DNA of 64,000 nt from Pogostemon cablin. Taxonomy: Eukaryota; Streptophyta; Magnoliopsida; Lamiales; Lamiaceae. Below are positions 11,193-21,771 of the stretch, piece after piece. Position 1 is the first letter of the stretch. Each line of letters begins with the position of its first letter. Below the pieces are notes generated by a model. The model was not told the origin of the DNA and did not search any database. It worked only from the letters and a program-made list of their open reading frames with translations. The stretch spans positions 5,335,820-5,399,819 of the forward strand of contig CM042998.1 in NCBI GenBank assembly GCA_023678885.1. Reading direction: 5' to 3'. The position numbers and the translations under genes were made by a program.

Positions 11193-11229
11193 GTACTAGA
11201 TTTTAGAAGTAAAAAGCTTTCTCTATATC

Positions 11230-12089
11230 TAGAGTGGTATCAAACTGCCTTACTCCTCGTTTCTAGTTTTCCAAAAATTCTAGTGATATGTGTGCCCTCT
11301 AGCTCCACACAAATAGTGGTTACAATCCTTGAATCTTTCATTTGCTCGTGTGGGTGCTCTTCGAAACGTCCTCCTTGTAGGAGTTCTCCCAGTACTCCTC
11401 TAGTTTGATCCAGAGAATGTGGCTTAGCTTCTCGACCTCCATGTTGATGGTCCGGTTCTTTGCCCTTATTTGTATCTTCATGCCTTTTATTTGGACCAAA
11501 AGGACATTAGTCTTCTAGACTTGTATCCTCCGTTTCTCTGAGTGTAAGGATGACTTTTTTAATCCTTCTCTGCTTTCTCTGGTTTCTTCCAATGATAATT
11601 GGAAGAGCATAGGGGTACCATCTTGTTGATTTCCCTTAGTCTCTCGTAGTTTTTATGCAGAGATGCTTGATGGCACCAATATGCAATTTTGGCTCTGAGG
11701 AAGGACATCCTTCTTGCTATTGAGTTCAACTTGCATGGTTCATATTCTTTGATCAGCATTTCTCTCCATGGGCTTGGAATATTGGCAAAAAATATGTGAA
11801 AAACCTCATCTTCCTTTATTTTTTTCTTCCATCTATACTCTGTGAAGAGTTTGATGTACTCATCTACATGACATATATCAAGTAGCTCCAGGTTGTATAT
11901 GACATTCCTATACTTCTTGTTCGTTTCTTCTTCCATTCCTTCAAAGTAATCTAATCTAATGAAATGGATCTTGAAAATCTTTGCCATGTGATCTACAATA
12001 TCCCTAAGGGTTTCCCCTTCCATGGCCTCCTTCATGACTTTGTCATAGAGTAGCTCATAGACACACTTCACTGACCCCTCCAGGCTCAT
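11230..12089 (-). pseudogene. Coat protein (Gag-like) remnant with degenerate zinc knuckle
   Basis: The 12089-11559 frame has the helical, Trp-containing composition of a caulimovirid capsid domain, with blocks such as NVIYNLELLDICHVDEYIKL and FFANIPSPWREML. Further along on the minus strand (about 11330-11285), another frame reads CNHYLCGARGH, which fits a CX3CX4H zinc knuckle whose last Cys is missing. At least one frameshift separates the two parts. Confidence 0.55.
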
Positions 12090-12629
12090 AGTTAGAAATC
12101 TTATGAACCTTTTTTTTTATCTAGCTCGAGTGTACCTCCAACAATTTTCATTGTTGTCTTCCACTCGTCGATCATGAACTCTCTGTTCTCTAGTTATAAA
12201 TCTTGTCGCCCTTATCTTGAAATTTCCTTGCTGTGGGATTTTCTTCTCGTCTCAACTTATGAACTTCATGTGATCCAGAAGTTCCTTTATTTTGGCTTAG
12301 ACTGTTGTATCTAAGAAGCATGTGACTGCTGCCTAAGAGTTTGATGTCTCCCCTGCATTTATCTTTAGATCTACAAGTGTTAGTCTTTAGAAGGATTCGT
12401 ATAGATCTTGTAAATCTTCAAGATTCGCTCTTTCCATTTGGAGATGTGAAATCTCCTCAAAGAATATTGATCTTTTTTCCACTCTCGGTCTTTGGTCTGG
12501 TGACCTCGGTGGTTTTCACTTTTTGATGCGAAATGGGTTCTACTCCGTAGGTTAGTCGCAACCTTCCTCCTGGCTTTCTTGTAGTCACTTTTGTTTCAGG
12601 AATTGCACTTGATCTTATATTATTTTGAT

Positions 12630-12876
12630 GAGATCAAGTTGCAGATTTTGCATCTTTTCCACCTTCTCCATCTGGAAATGGATCTTTGCTATATTGTTTG
12701 ACATGTTTCAGCAGTATCTTGGATAATCTTATAGTATCTTGGCTATATTTCTCTAAGATCTTGGATAATCTTATAGTATCTAGGATAATATCCTTCCACT
12801 CCACCAAGTTGATTTCCAGGAGAAGAAGTATGGTTTGCGGATCTTGCTCGGGCCTTAGTTGGGTTGCCTTCTCCAT
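12630..12876 (-). pseudogene. Continuation of viral ORF with an internal amino-acid repeat
   Basis: The minus-strand frame contains two copies of DTIRLSKIL separated by about 13 residues, encoded by a short imperfect duplication at about 12720-12785. This may belong to the ORF1 tail or to the start of the coat-protein ORF. It overlaps the previous frame by about 20 nt. Confidence 0.35.
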
Positions 12877-13289
12877 TCTTTGTGTTTGGGAACACGTCCA
12901 TGGATTTCGGTAAAACTGTGGAGTTCCACTATATTCTTGACACCTCTTTTTGAATACATCAGTTCATCCTTCCTGATGTCTTTTAAGTATTCCTTATTTG
13001 TGTGATTGGAACGAGCCTCTGCACGTTCCTTCCTTCGTTTGAATCCTTCCCAGAATCTATCGATAGCTTCTTCACTTTTCTCCAGTCTTTGTCTCCATAA
13101 CATATGGTAATATTCTTGGATATGACCATAGGTCCTACTGTCTCCAACGGGCTTGAAAGGGCCGTAGCACTCTTCTTTAACATGGCTTCTTGTTCTATCA
13201 TTCTCGTATATCGAACTTTCGTTCGGATCTATATATTTTTGAAACTCTCCTCTCGTTAAGTGATACGAGTTTATAATAATTTTTTCCAT
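12855..13289 (-). pseudogene. First ORF of the endogenous caulimovirid, function not recognised
   Basis: This open frame of 144 codons has its ATG 20 nt after the PBS. It begins MEKIIINSYHLTRGEFQKY and is rich in charged residues in its second half (KSEEAIDRFWEGFKRRKER). I do not recognise a catalytic motif. Its position, first after the PBS, matches the short accessory ORF in front of the CP gene of several caulimovirid genera. A partial copy of its start lies at 7034-7233. Confidence 0.5.
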
Positions 13290-13308
13290 TAATAAATAAA
13301 TTAACCCC

Positions 13309-13322
13309 GGGCTCTGATACCA
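13309..13322 (-). other. Met-tRNA primer-binding site
   Basis: The minus strand reads TGGTATCAGAGCCC, complementary to the 3' end of initiator Met-tRNA. It lies 20 nt upstream of the ATG at 13289, which fits a pararetroviral leader end. Confidence 0.8.
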
Positions 13323-13789
13323 TTTTGAAGCGCAGAAACTAGGAGCAAATTTGGCTAAAAGTTAATATAATGTAAATTCTGATTCGGGGCTATTTTTGTA
13401 AAAAAAAATTCAGAATTGCCTTTTGGAGACCTTCTACAACCGGTAATAGGACGATTTCGTTGAACTTTGTAAACATATAGGATTAATTTCAAAAGGTTTG
13501 TAAACATAATGGACGAATTTTAAAAAGTGAAAAATCAGACCAAATACAAAATCAAGCAAAGTTAGCGGATAAAAAAGTATGTTAACCTTACTTTTTTATT
13601 ACGTAAAAATACTAAAATACCCTTTAAAAGTTAATAAAGTTGGTGAGAAAGTGCATTTTTTCTTAAATAACGTGAAAGAATAAATTATTTGAAGCGTTTT
13701 ATGGGACTATGGAGTATATTTGTTATCTTTATTAGGGAACATACCTGGGAAATTGTTCACAACAAATCTGGCAAATATCAACTATTCAA
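13323..13789. other. Viral leader and AT-rich sequence, no gene seen
   Basis: The part next to the PBS (13323-13345) aligns weakly with the leader at 7254, so it is probably the remaining caulimovirid leader. The rest is AT-rich with anonymous 'ggacgaattttaaaa' repeat sequence. Confidence 0.35.
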
Positions 13790-15027
13790 TAAAACTTTTA
13801 GAAGGTTCCATACCATTGAAAGATCCCAAAATTAATTGAATTTCCTTAACCTTAAGAGTAACAATGTCTAAGGTGTTATACCTCCTGCAATTGGGAAACT
13901 GGCTCATTTACAAGCTATTCTTCTCCAGTCCAACAAATTGGCATCCCTTGTGTTTCTCCAATTGTCAAATAACAATTTGGAAGGAGTGATCCCTGAGCAA
14001 ATCCTTGCAGGTTCTTCATTTGAAGGGAAACCGCTTGCACGGTCTCATCCCTTTAACATTTTCTGAGGGTTGTCCGCTTGATTCTCTTAACCTAAATGGC
14101 AATCAATTCCGAGGAATGCTTCCACGATCCCTTGTGCTCTGTCGAAAGCTTCTGGTTTTGGATGTGGGAAACAATGGAATGCAAGATGAGTTCTCCTTTT
14201 GGATTGAGACCCTTCCTGAGCTTCGTGTCCTTGTCCTGAGGTCTAACAGATTTCATGGCACCATATCACCCTCACAGAACACCATTGCTTCGTTTCCCAA
14301 GTTGCAAGTTTTCGACATCTGGTTCATTGCCTGATGGGTATTTGAGTAGTCTCGGAGGCATGATTAATGCGACAGAGAATATGACAAATGTGAATTGGTT
14401 TAGTAGATATGAGGAGTCCATGAACTTCACTTTCAAAGGCATGGAGCACTCACTTGAGAGGATGCTTACAACCTTCACGACCATCGGCATGTCATGTCGG
14501 AGAACAACTTTTCGGGTCGTATTCCGGACTCCATTGGCAAGCTTGATTCTCTAAGGTACTTGAATTTGTCTCATAATCATCTCACCGGACACATACCTGC
14601 ATCTCTTGAGAATATAACTTTACTTGAATCACTGGACCTGTCAATGAACTGACTGAATGGTGAGATCCCAAGGAAACTGACAAGACTTACATTTCTTTCT
14701 ACATTAAATCTGTCGATGAACAATCTTGTTGGGCGGATACCCCAGACGAATCAGTTCGCTACATTTGAGAATGACTCTTATATCGAAAACCCAGGATTGT
14801 GCGGAAAGCCATTAAGCAAAGTATGTGAAGGGGACAAAGAACAGAGGTTGCCTTCACATGAAGATGGAGATGGAGATGGAGATGATGTAGGCTATCATTT
14901 TATGGATGGATTCACATGGCAAATTGTAGCTGTGGGATATGGAGTTGGATTTGTGGTGGGAGGCAGCATGGGTTATGTGGTTTTTCAATACAGAAGGCTT
15001 CAATGGCTTGTCAGATACTTTACCTGA
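13790..15027 (+). pseudogene. LRR receptor-like protein (RLP) pseudogene, C-terminal part
   Basis: Read in several frames it shows about eight LRR units (for example LQVLHLKGNRLHGLIP, SLNLNGNQFRGMLPRSL, LRYLNLSHNHLTGHIPASL, LLESLDLSMN). The usual RLP tail follows: FATFENDSYIENPGLCGKPL, an acidic spacer with a GDGDGDD run, the transmembrane segment WQIVAVGYGVGFVVGGSMGY, and a short basic cytoplasmic tail ending at 15027. This fits Cf-type receptor-like proteins without a kinase. It is 5'-truncated, has frameshifts near 14330 and 14490, and a stop inside LDLSMN*LNGEIP at about 14652. Confidence 0.85.
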
Positions 15028-15060
15028 TCAACTGGAGATGGAGAAGCATGCCATGAGAGC

Positions 15061-16413
15061 TTAGTTATCACCACCTTTCTTTATTTGTCAACTTGTGTGC
15101 TATTTATTTTCCAATTTTCTTTTCTTTTAAACTACCTTACTCAAGTGACTTGTGTAATCTTGTGTGTTTTACTATTTAAAATGATATATTATTACTCATA
15201 TGATATATTATTCATGTAATTTCACGACATTATAACAGAATTTGGACAGCTATGAAGAGTAACAGTCCATTACTTTTAGGAGTTGAATTCTAGTGTGTGT
15301 GCATCCTGTGCAAGAAATACTTTATCCGAATTTAAATATTAATTGGGAGGGTAACACTTGTTTGAGACCGTCGTCTCATGTGAAACTGCTATTACATTTA
15401 ATTATATAGTTATCACTTTTTATTAAAAATATTATCACTCTTCATTAAAAATATGATCGTTTTTTATTCATACTACAAATTGTTCATGCAGAACATGTGA
15501 AAAATATGATCGTTTTTTATTCATACTACAAATTGTTCATGCAGAAAATGTGACACCATGATTCCACTAAGTGGTTATAAATGCTTGATTTTTGTCGCAA
15601 AATAGTTACAAAATTCAATTTTGGTCCAAAAATAGTTTAACTTTTTTAGTTTAGTACCATAACTCCTTTAACTGATCAATTTATGTCTAAAATTAATGCC
15701 GAAAATTTAAATTTTCTTCAAAATTTGTCATTAACCTGCATACGATACATGAGATTGGGGGGAATCGACGAATTTTACCTATGTGTGAGATTGGGGTGAA
15801 TTGACAAATTTTACCTATGTGGCATCCACAATAAAAAAATTATATCTCAAATCAAAATAGAAAAATTTTAAGGCTTGTCAAATGGTAAGAAGATGGAAGC
15901 AATGACAATGGCACAAGTAGTCCCTTCGAGACATCCGATAAAATTTGAACGACAATGGCATATGTAAAGAGCATAGGGGTAGTGTGGTTCATAAATGGTG
16001 GCGGTACTATTTAAGTTGTCAAAAATCAACGTTTCATTAAAGTTGTTGCTATAGGGGCTTCGTAATGTAGTGTTCAAGAAGTGAGGGAGAGAGAATGAGA
16101 GAGTGACTAAAATATAATAAGAGCGAGAGTGGTTTGTTTTGGGTTATTATTGGAGATGTCACGTATAAGATATCAAATATAATTCGTTAATTTGAAGAAA
16201 TGAGATGAAGATGGCTTAGATAATAATTGAATTTCAACGGTGAATGTTAAAAAAAAAAAAAATCATATGCTTTGGGATTTTTTTTCTTATTTCTGAATAA
16301 ATTTTATAGATGTCTTTATTCATAATTACTTCATCGAGTTATTATTATTATTATTTTATAATTTGGGATGTTTTCGAAGAATTGGTGTTAGAAATTCATT
16401 TATTGCAACATTA
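15061..16413. other. Intergenic, with a short tandem duplication
   Basis: A 53-bp unit is duplicated head-to-tail at 15447-15552. A GAGACCGTCGTCTCA palindrome followed by TATCACT words lies at 15365-15445. From 15590 to 15840 there is anonymous 'ttggtccaaaaatagtt' repeat sequence. A 69-codon minus ORF at 15868-16077 has no recognisable feature. No gene is called. Confidence 0.4.
15447..15552. repeat. 53-bp tandem duplication
   Basis: Two near-identical head-to-tail copies (15447-15499, 15500-15552) begin AAAAATATGATCG and contain TTCATACTACAAATTGTTC. Confidence 0.85.
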
Positions 16414-16418
16414 ATGAA

Positions 16419-17312
16419 TGTTGATGGTTGTTCTTGGCTCGTTAATTTAGTATTTGAAGGATTAAGATATTTGATAATGAAACAAAAAACGAACACAATC
16501 AAACATAATAAACTACGAATAAAGGGATCACAACCGGTAAAGATTCAATTCCACCCAAGAACATAACCAATTTTATTACTCCCCCTTTAGAACAACACTC
16601 TTTCCTCCCAATTTCTTACAAATGTAATGTCTAAAGTGAGTATCAGTGTCCTGCCTCTCTTCTTTGAGAGAGACTATTTATATTGTCCTAAAATCCTAAA
16701 TCTGAGCCAATCGTCTTGCGCCACCTGAATGGAGACAACCTGTCTTTAATGGTGCTGTCTGGTACGCCGACCAGCTGGGGGAGAGGTCTGTACACCGTTG
16801 GTTGCTTTTGCAGGATTTTGCAGAGTGCATACGTCCTTTGCTATCTTCCTATTGGTAGATAGAGTAAGGTGTGCCAGTCAATCGTTGTCCCCTAGTTTAG
16901 AGCTGGCCAAGATATCTTTCCTTCCCGTTAGTGTTGTCTTCTAGTCTGCGGTACTTGTCCTCTTTTATGATAATATCTGTTCTCTGTTGTCCCACTTTCG
17001 CTCCCCCCTTTGGTTTCGGTCAGGCTGGCTTTTGGTGCTGTGGTGTTCATCTGAGCTCTCGGCCAGGGAAAGGATGTCGTCGAGGTCTCCTGCCGAGGGT
17101 GCTTCCTGGCTTCGGCCTTATTTGGCATGTTCCTCTTTGTTCTTTCCTCAATTGGGTCTTCGAGTTGTTGCAACCACCTTGGGATGCTTTAATCCCCTTC
17201 TCATTTCTGTCCACCGTTTGGGCTGCCGAGGGATTGGGCCTTTCTCTTCAAGTATAATAGCGGTATTGGGCTTTTGGGCCTAAAAAGTATGGGGTATATA
17301 ATACCCATAACA
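16419..17312 (-). repeat. 3' LTR of the Tat element
   Basis: It starts TGTTGATGGTTG and ends ATAACA, and aligns over its whole length with the LTR at 32004-32893. The PPT-like CTCGAGGGGTTAA (minus strand) adjoins it at 17313-17325. The ORFs within it are LTR shadows that recur in the other LTR. Confidence 0.92.
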
Positions 17313-17810
17313 TTAACCCCTCGAGCCTGAATAATTTCATGACTTGAGATTATTCAGGGTCGAATTGTACTTTACGGGTTATATCCCTCATGCTTTGGTG
17401 CCTCTGATATTAGGGTTCTTTCCATCTCGGCTCCTCGCTGTTCTCCATCGCTATCTTTACCCCGATAAGTTCCTGTCTTATTAGGCTTTTTCTGCGGCAT
17501 TTTTGAGATATTCCCGTTCCTGTGGGGGTATATCTAGTACTTGGGGTGTAATTGTTGATTTGAAATTCGAAATTTGAATCATTCTATCAATTTTCCTTTC
17601 TCTTCTTCCTCTTTTTTCTCATTTCGATTCTGTAGGCGGTTAACATTCCTTTTATTCAGTGTGCTCGTCTTCTTCCTTCAGGTATTATTCTCCCCTCACC
17701 ATCTCTTCCTGATTTCTTCCTTTTGTGCCTCTGAACTTATCGTCGTTGTAGCTTAGGGATTCCTCCTTCACCTCTCTCCGCGTTTTATTTCCCTGTACGA
17801 CTATCATGAT
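17313..17810 (+). other. Spacer between the 3' LTR and antisense ORF A
   Basis: It contains the PPT at 17313-17325 and then pyrimidine-rich, T/C-rich sequence. It is the place where a promoter for the antisense ORF would lie. No clear TATA box was identified. Confidence 0.4.
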
Positions 17811-20800
17811 ATGGCTTGCGAGGGCTCTTCTTCTCCTCTCAGATCCTCTAAATTCCCTTCCTATTCGACTGATTCTTCACTTGGTAGTTCTGGGTCACCT
17901 TTGTCATCATCCTCATCGTCTTTAGAGGGGAGTTTGGGTTCCCCTTCTCCTTCCTAGATTGTCTTTAATCAGAGAGTTATCGACTTTGTTTCCGCTTTTA
18001 CACTGGAGCGCAACTCTAAAATTCTCGATGCCGGTCCTGGGTTGCTGGCCATCTCGGAGAATTCCCACGGTGGGACAAGGATGCCCCTTTTTCTGCTGTT
18101 GAGGTTCCTTCAACCCTTGACAATTCCTGTCTGCGGAAGAGTGCTGTTATTGCTCTCAACAAATTCTATTGTGGGGAAGATATTGATTTCTTTCTTTCTT
18201 CTCCTGACGGACATATGTGTCACGCTCTGCCGAATGCCGTTGCCGCCTATGAGTTGCAACTTGAGCTCGGACTTAGGTTTTCTCTTCATTCTTGCATTCG
18301 GGATATTTTTTAATTCTGGGGTATAGTCCCCGCTCAATTGGCTCCCAACTGATGGGCGGCACTGATGGGGATTTTGGTGCTCTTTCGGAAGAGATAGTAT
18401 TCCTTTTTTACTACTGCTGAGATCAATTTCCTGTATCGGCTTACCCCGAATAATAAGACGAAGGGATATTATTATTTGGTACCTCATCATACCAACCTTG
18501 TTGCTTCTTTGTCCAGTTCCGTTAAAGGGTGAAAAAATTCTTGGTTCTGGGTTCGTGGGCCCTGGAAAGGAGATTCTGTGTATGACCTCGGGGACCATCG
18601 AAATCTTACGGTGCTCCCTAGAAGTTCCTTCTTCAAGCCTGTTCTCAGTGCGTGTACGTTTCTACCGGCTCTCTTTTATGTAATTTGGGATGTTCTAACA
18701 TTTCTTTCTTTTACTTTGCCCAGTAGGCGATACGTGTGCTCTTTAGAAGTTGTCGGTAGGGTTTCGGAAAGCCTTCCGTCGTATTCATAAACTCTCCAAC
18801 AAGAGGCGCGGTTACCAATGCGTTCTCCGAGCCAAAAACCTTTTCTGAACTGGCTTAACTACCACGTCTATAGCTATGCCAGGTAATTTACTTACGATTA
18901 GTTCCTTGTCTGTAGAGTTCGCTGCGTAATTCCCTCTCTTACTTTAACCTCCCTTCATTTTCTGTTGTGTTCAAGAGAGGGAAAACATCTTATGCCTGAT
19001 ACTGCTCGCATGGCTATTCTACCCTATGCTCGCCCACGGGTTGTACTCATTAAAGGGAAAAAGAAAGTTTCTATGGCTTCATCTCCGAAGGCCTCTGGAA
19101 TCCCTCTCGCTGTGCAGCCCCTGACGTCTATCAGGATTGAAGAGCCTTCGAATCCTATCTCCAGGAAGTTGGAGTCCGATCTCACCCGAGTGTCAGCTAT
19201 GGGTCCTCGAGAGAAGGCTTCCAAGAAAGCCCCACGAGCCCCAAGTCTAAGAAATGGGCATCGGAGATTGCAGTTCCTAAATCTGTTGCTCCGAAATGGA
19301 AGTATAAGTTGGTGGACGAGTCTTCCGAGGAGAGTACTCATGACAGTGCCGCCCTTATCACTCGTCTTTCAAAGAAAACAAGGGAAGATGATGTGGGTGT
19401 CGTTGCCAGGGGTTCCTCTGCAGCTCCTCGGGAGACCGTTGAAGTTTGCGATATCAGCTCTTCCCCTTCTCCTTAAGCTTTTACCCGATCCCCTTTTGTT
19501 ACTTTCGGTCAGTCGTGTGGTCCTATTTTGTACAGCCCTTAGCAGACCCCTGGTGGTACTTCTTATGACCCGACGTCTCGTTGTTCTCATTCCGAGATGT
19601 GGCGATATTACCGGGGAAAAATCCCCTTACGTTTTTGGTAACATGGTGGATCTTTTATCAAGGGTGCTTCATCTGCTCTGCCCCTGTCTGATGATGCCAC
19701 TCCATTTCTTCCAATAGATCAGATAGACAATCAGGAGCTCTTACAAAGGTATGGTCATATGGACGAAGATGGAAAAACCTTACTCCGAAACTCTAGAGCT
19801 TCTATTTGATTTCGACGCCCCGGCATGTCTGGCCCATGCTGCCACCTTTCCTTTTAAAGGTTGTACCTGAGAGCTCCTCAGCCATATGGAAAATATGTCT
19901 GCTAAGGATTCTCCACAGTATTTCCGACTACATAGGTCGACAGGCGCTTCATGCCATTAATGTCTTGCACCGTATTTCCGAGTTGGAAAGAAGTGACTCC
20001 CGTTTGGATGATGAGGTTACTTCGCTTACTCAGAAGGTGAAGGATTATGAGAGAAAAGCTTCCGAGGCAAGCGCAGCTAATGCTCTAGTCATGGGTCAGT
20101 TGAGGATCGAGCAAGACAAAGAGCCGAGCTCCAAGGAACCTTTGATATCCTCCTCGCTCGGTATGACAGCCTGTTAGCCAAATCCGAGGACGAGAGGAGT
20201 GCTTTGGAACATTGAAACAAGGTGCTTTTGGATGAGATTGCGGCTTTAGAGGTTAAGCACCAGGAAGAGATCACAGCGAAGGAGAATCAGCTCCAAGCTG
20301 AGCTATCTCTAGTTCAGAATAACTTCCATGCTTTCTAGATGTCTTCAGAACAGGAGCTTGAAAAGTTGTGGCAAGAGAAAGAAGTGTATGAGGTTTCTCA
20401 TACTCAAAAGATTAAGGCATCCGAGGATATTGTTGCTGAGGTCTTGAGGGAGCGTGATGCGGCCTTGGCCGAAGTGGAGCGCATGAAGGATGTGTTCCTC
20501 CTAGCAAAAGCCGACAATCTATGCTATAGAAAAGTTATCTTTCCGAAAACCAAGATTCACTATTTCTGCACTTGCGCTTCTGCTTTTGCTCAAGCCTCTT
20601 CTGAGAAATCGTACCGTAATTGTGTCGATGCCATGCGTGGAATTCTCCGCCAAGCCATCAGTGAGGAGAAGATGCCTCCTGGGGAGACTTTGAGGGGGTG
20701 ACGTTGATTTTGAGGTGCTCGGTGAGTATTCTGACTTTATCACCGATGTTCTTAAGGAATCCTTCGATGAGTCTGACGAAGGTGATCCAATGAAGAGTTT

Positions 20801-21183
20801 GTCGATGATGCCTTAGATCTTGCCAAGGTTGATTCTGGGGTCCAGGATCCATTTGTCGCGTTCCTCGTTGAATCGGTAAGGGGACCTACCCAAGAGATTC
20901 CTGCTTAGATTGAGTTTCCGCCCTTGGTGATGCACGTATTTCCGGTTAAGTCACTTCTATTGAGGTTTCCGAGGCTTTGCCCACCGAGAATACTATGGCT
21001 CTTTCAATTCCACTGGTCCTGGAGGTCGATCTTACTTTGGGTTGTACTGCAGACATCGACATTTCGTCGAGGCCAACAACCTCTGAGGCTCCCTTGGGTG
21101 CTTCCGAAGACATGGTGCCGAGAAGTGGGGATTTACAGTCTACAGAGGTGGTCAATTCCGAGACCTTCCTAGCTGATCAATGA
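17811..21183 (+). pseudogene. Antisense accessory ORF of the Tat element, copy A
   Basis: This plus-strand module lies between integrase and the 3' LTR, antisense to gag-pol. It starts at an ATG (17811) with a Ser-rich N-terminus. Next is AYELQLELGLRFSLHSCIRD followed by PAQLAPN and ALMGILVLF, the signature I associate with the 'putative gypsy type transposon' domain (Pfam Transposase_28). A Pro/Arg-rich middle and a coiled-coil C-terminus (ELEKLWQEKEVYEV, RERDAALAEVERM) follow. At least two stops (18311, 18352) and several frameshifts break it. The natural protein function is unknown. Confidence 0.7.
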
Positions 21184-21771
21184 AGTATCACCGAGCCCTG
21201 GTATTGGATAGGGTGTAGTTTCCTTGTTAGGAGTTTATTCTGTATCTTTCTTACGTTCTTTTTATTTATCGGTTGATAGGACTCTGAATTATTTCCGTTT
21301 CCATTGTAACTCACTTATTCACGAATGAAATGTCTTCTCTTCCTTGTTAGTGGATCTAGTTAGGGTGCTTTGGTAATTTACCTCTAATTTCAAACATAAC
21401 CGCTGCTTTTCTATCGTGGGTTGTCACGTCTTTGGCCAGGTGTTGTGTGGATTAATCTGGACCCTCCTTTTTCCTTGGGAGTTGTAAGGTCTTTTTATTC
21501 CAGCTGTTGGATCTTAGCCATTTTTGCTCCATAATTTCCAATGATGATACGTGCCGCCCCTCACCTTGTCAGACAGTTACCATTTTGGTTTTTTGAAATT
21601 CAAATCTCTCGTATCCTTCCCCTATATTCATGTGTTTCTTTTAACCTAATTCCCCTTATATCTTTGTGATTCCTTAAAATTTCGCTATCTTTGTGCATTC
21701 TGAAAATCTCGCTTTCCTCTGCCTGTCTTTTTGCCAAACCCTAATTCTCAAATCCTTTGTTCTAGTAAAAA

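Larger units (their letters stand above)
8258..13322 (-). mobile_element. Endogenous caulimovirid remnant (cavemovirus/solendovirus-like gene order)
   Basis: It is read on the minus strand from a Met-tRNA PBS at 13322. The order is ORF1-like protein, coat protein with a decayed zinc knuckle, movement protein-like block, aspartic protease with a damaged active site, and the N-terminal part of RT. RNase H is missing and a MITE truncates the locus at 8257. The order CP, MP, protease, RT is the one I associate with the cavemovirus/solendovirus side of Caulimoviridae, so the genus call is inference. There are many stops and frameshifts, and the copy is not functional. Confidence 0.7.

Noticed and set aside
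13309..13322. Possible tRNA gene near TGGTATCAGAGC words (also at 7240, 8065, 60045)
   Set aside because: Only the 3' end of initiator tRNA is represented. These are primer-binding sites; no cloverleaf can be drawn.
15868..16077. 69-codon minus-strand ORF with a hydrophobic C-terminus
   Set aside because: No family motif, no supporting promoter or homologous copy in the window, and it is close to random ORF length in this AT-rich region.
18110..18598. 162-codon minus-strand ORF within the Tat element
   Set aside because: It is the reverse of the plus-strand antisense module A, which has the recognisable domain. No motif is seen on this strand.
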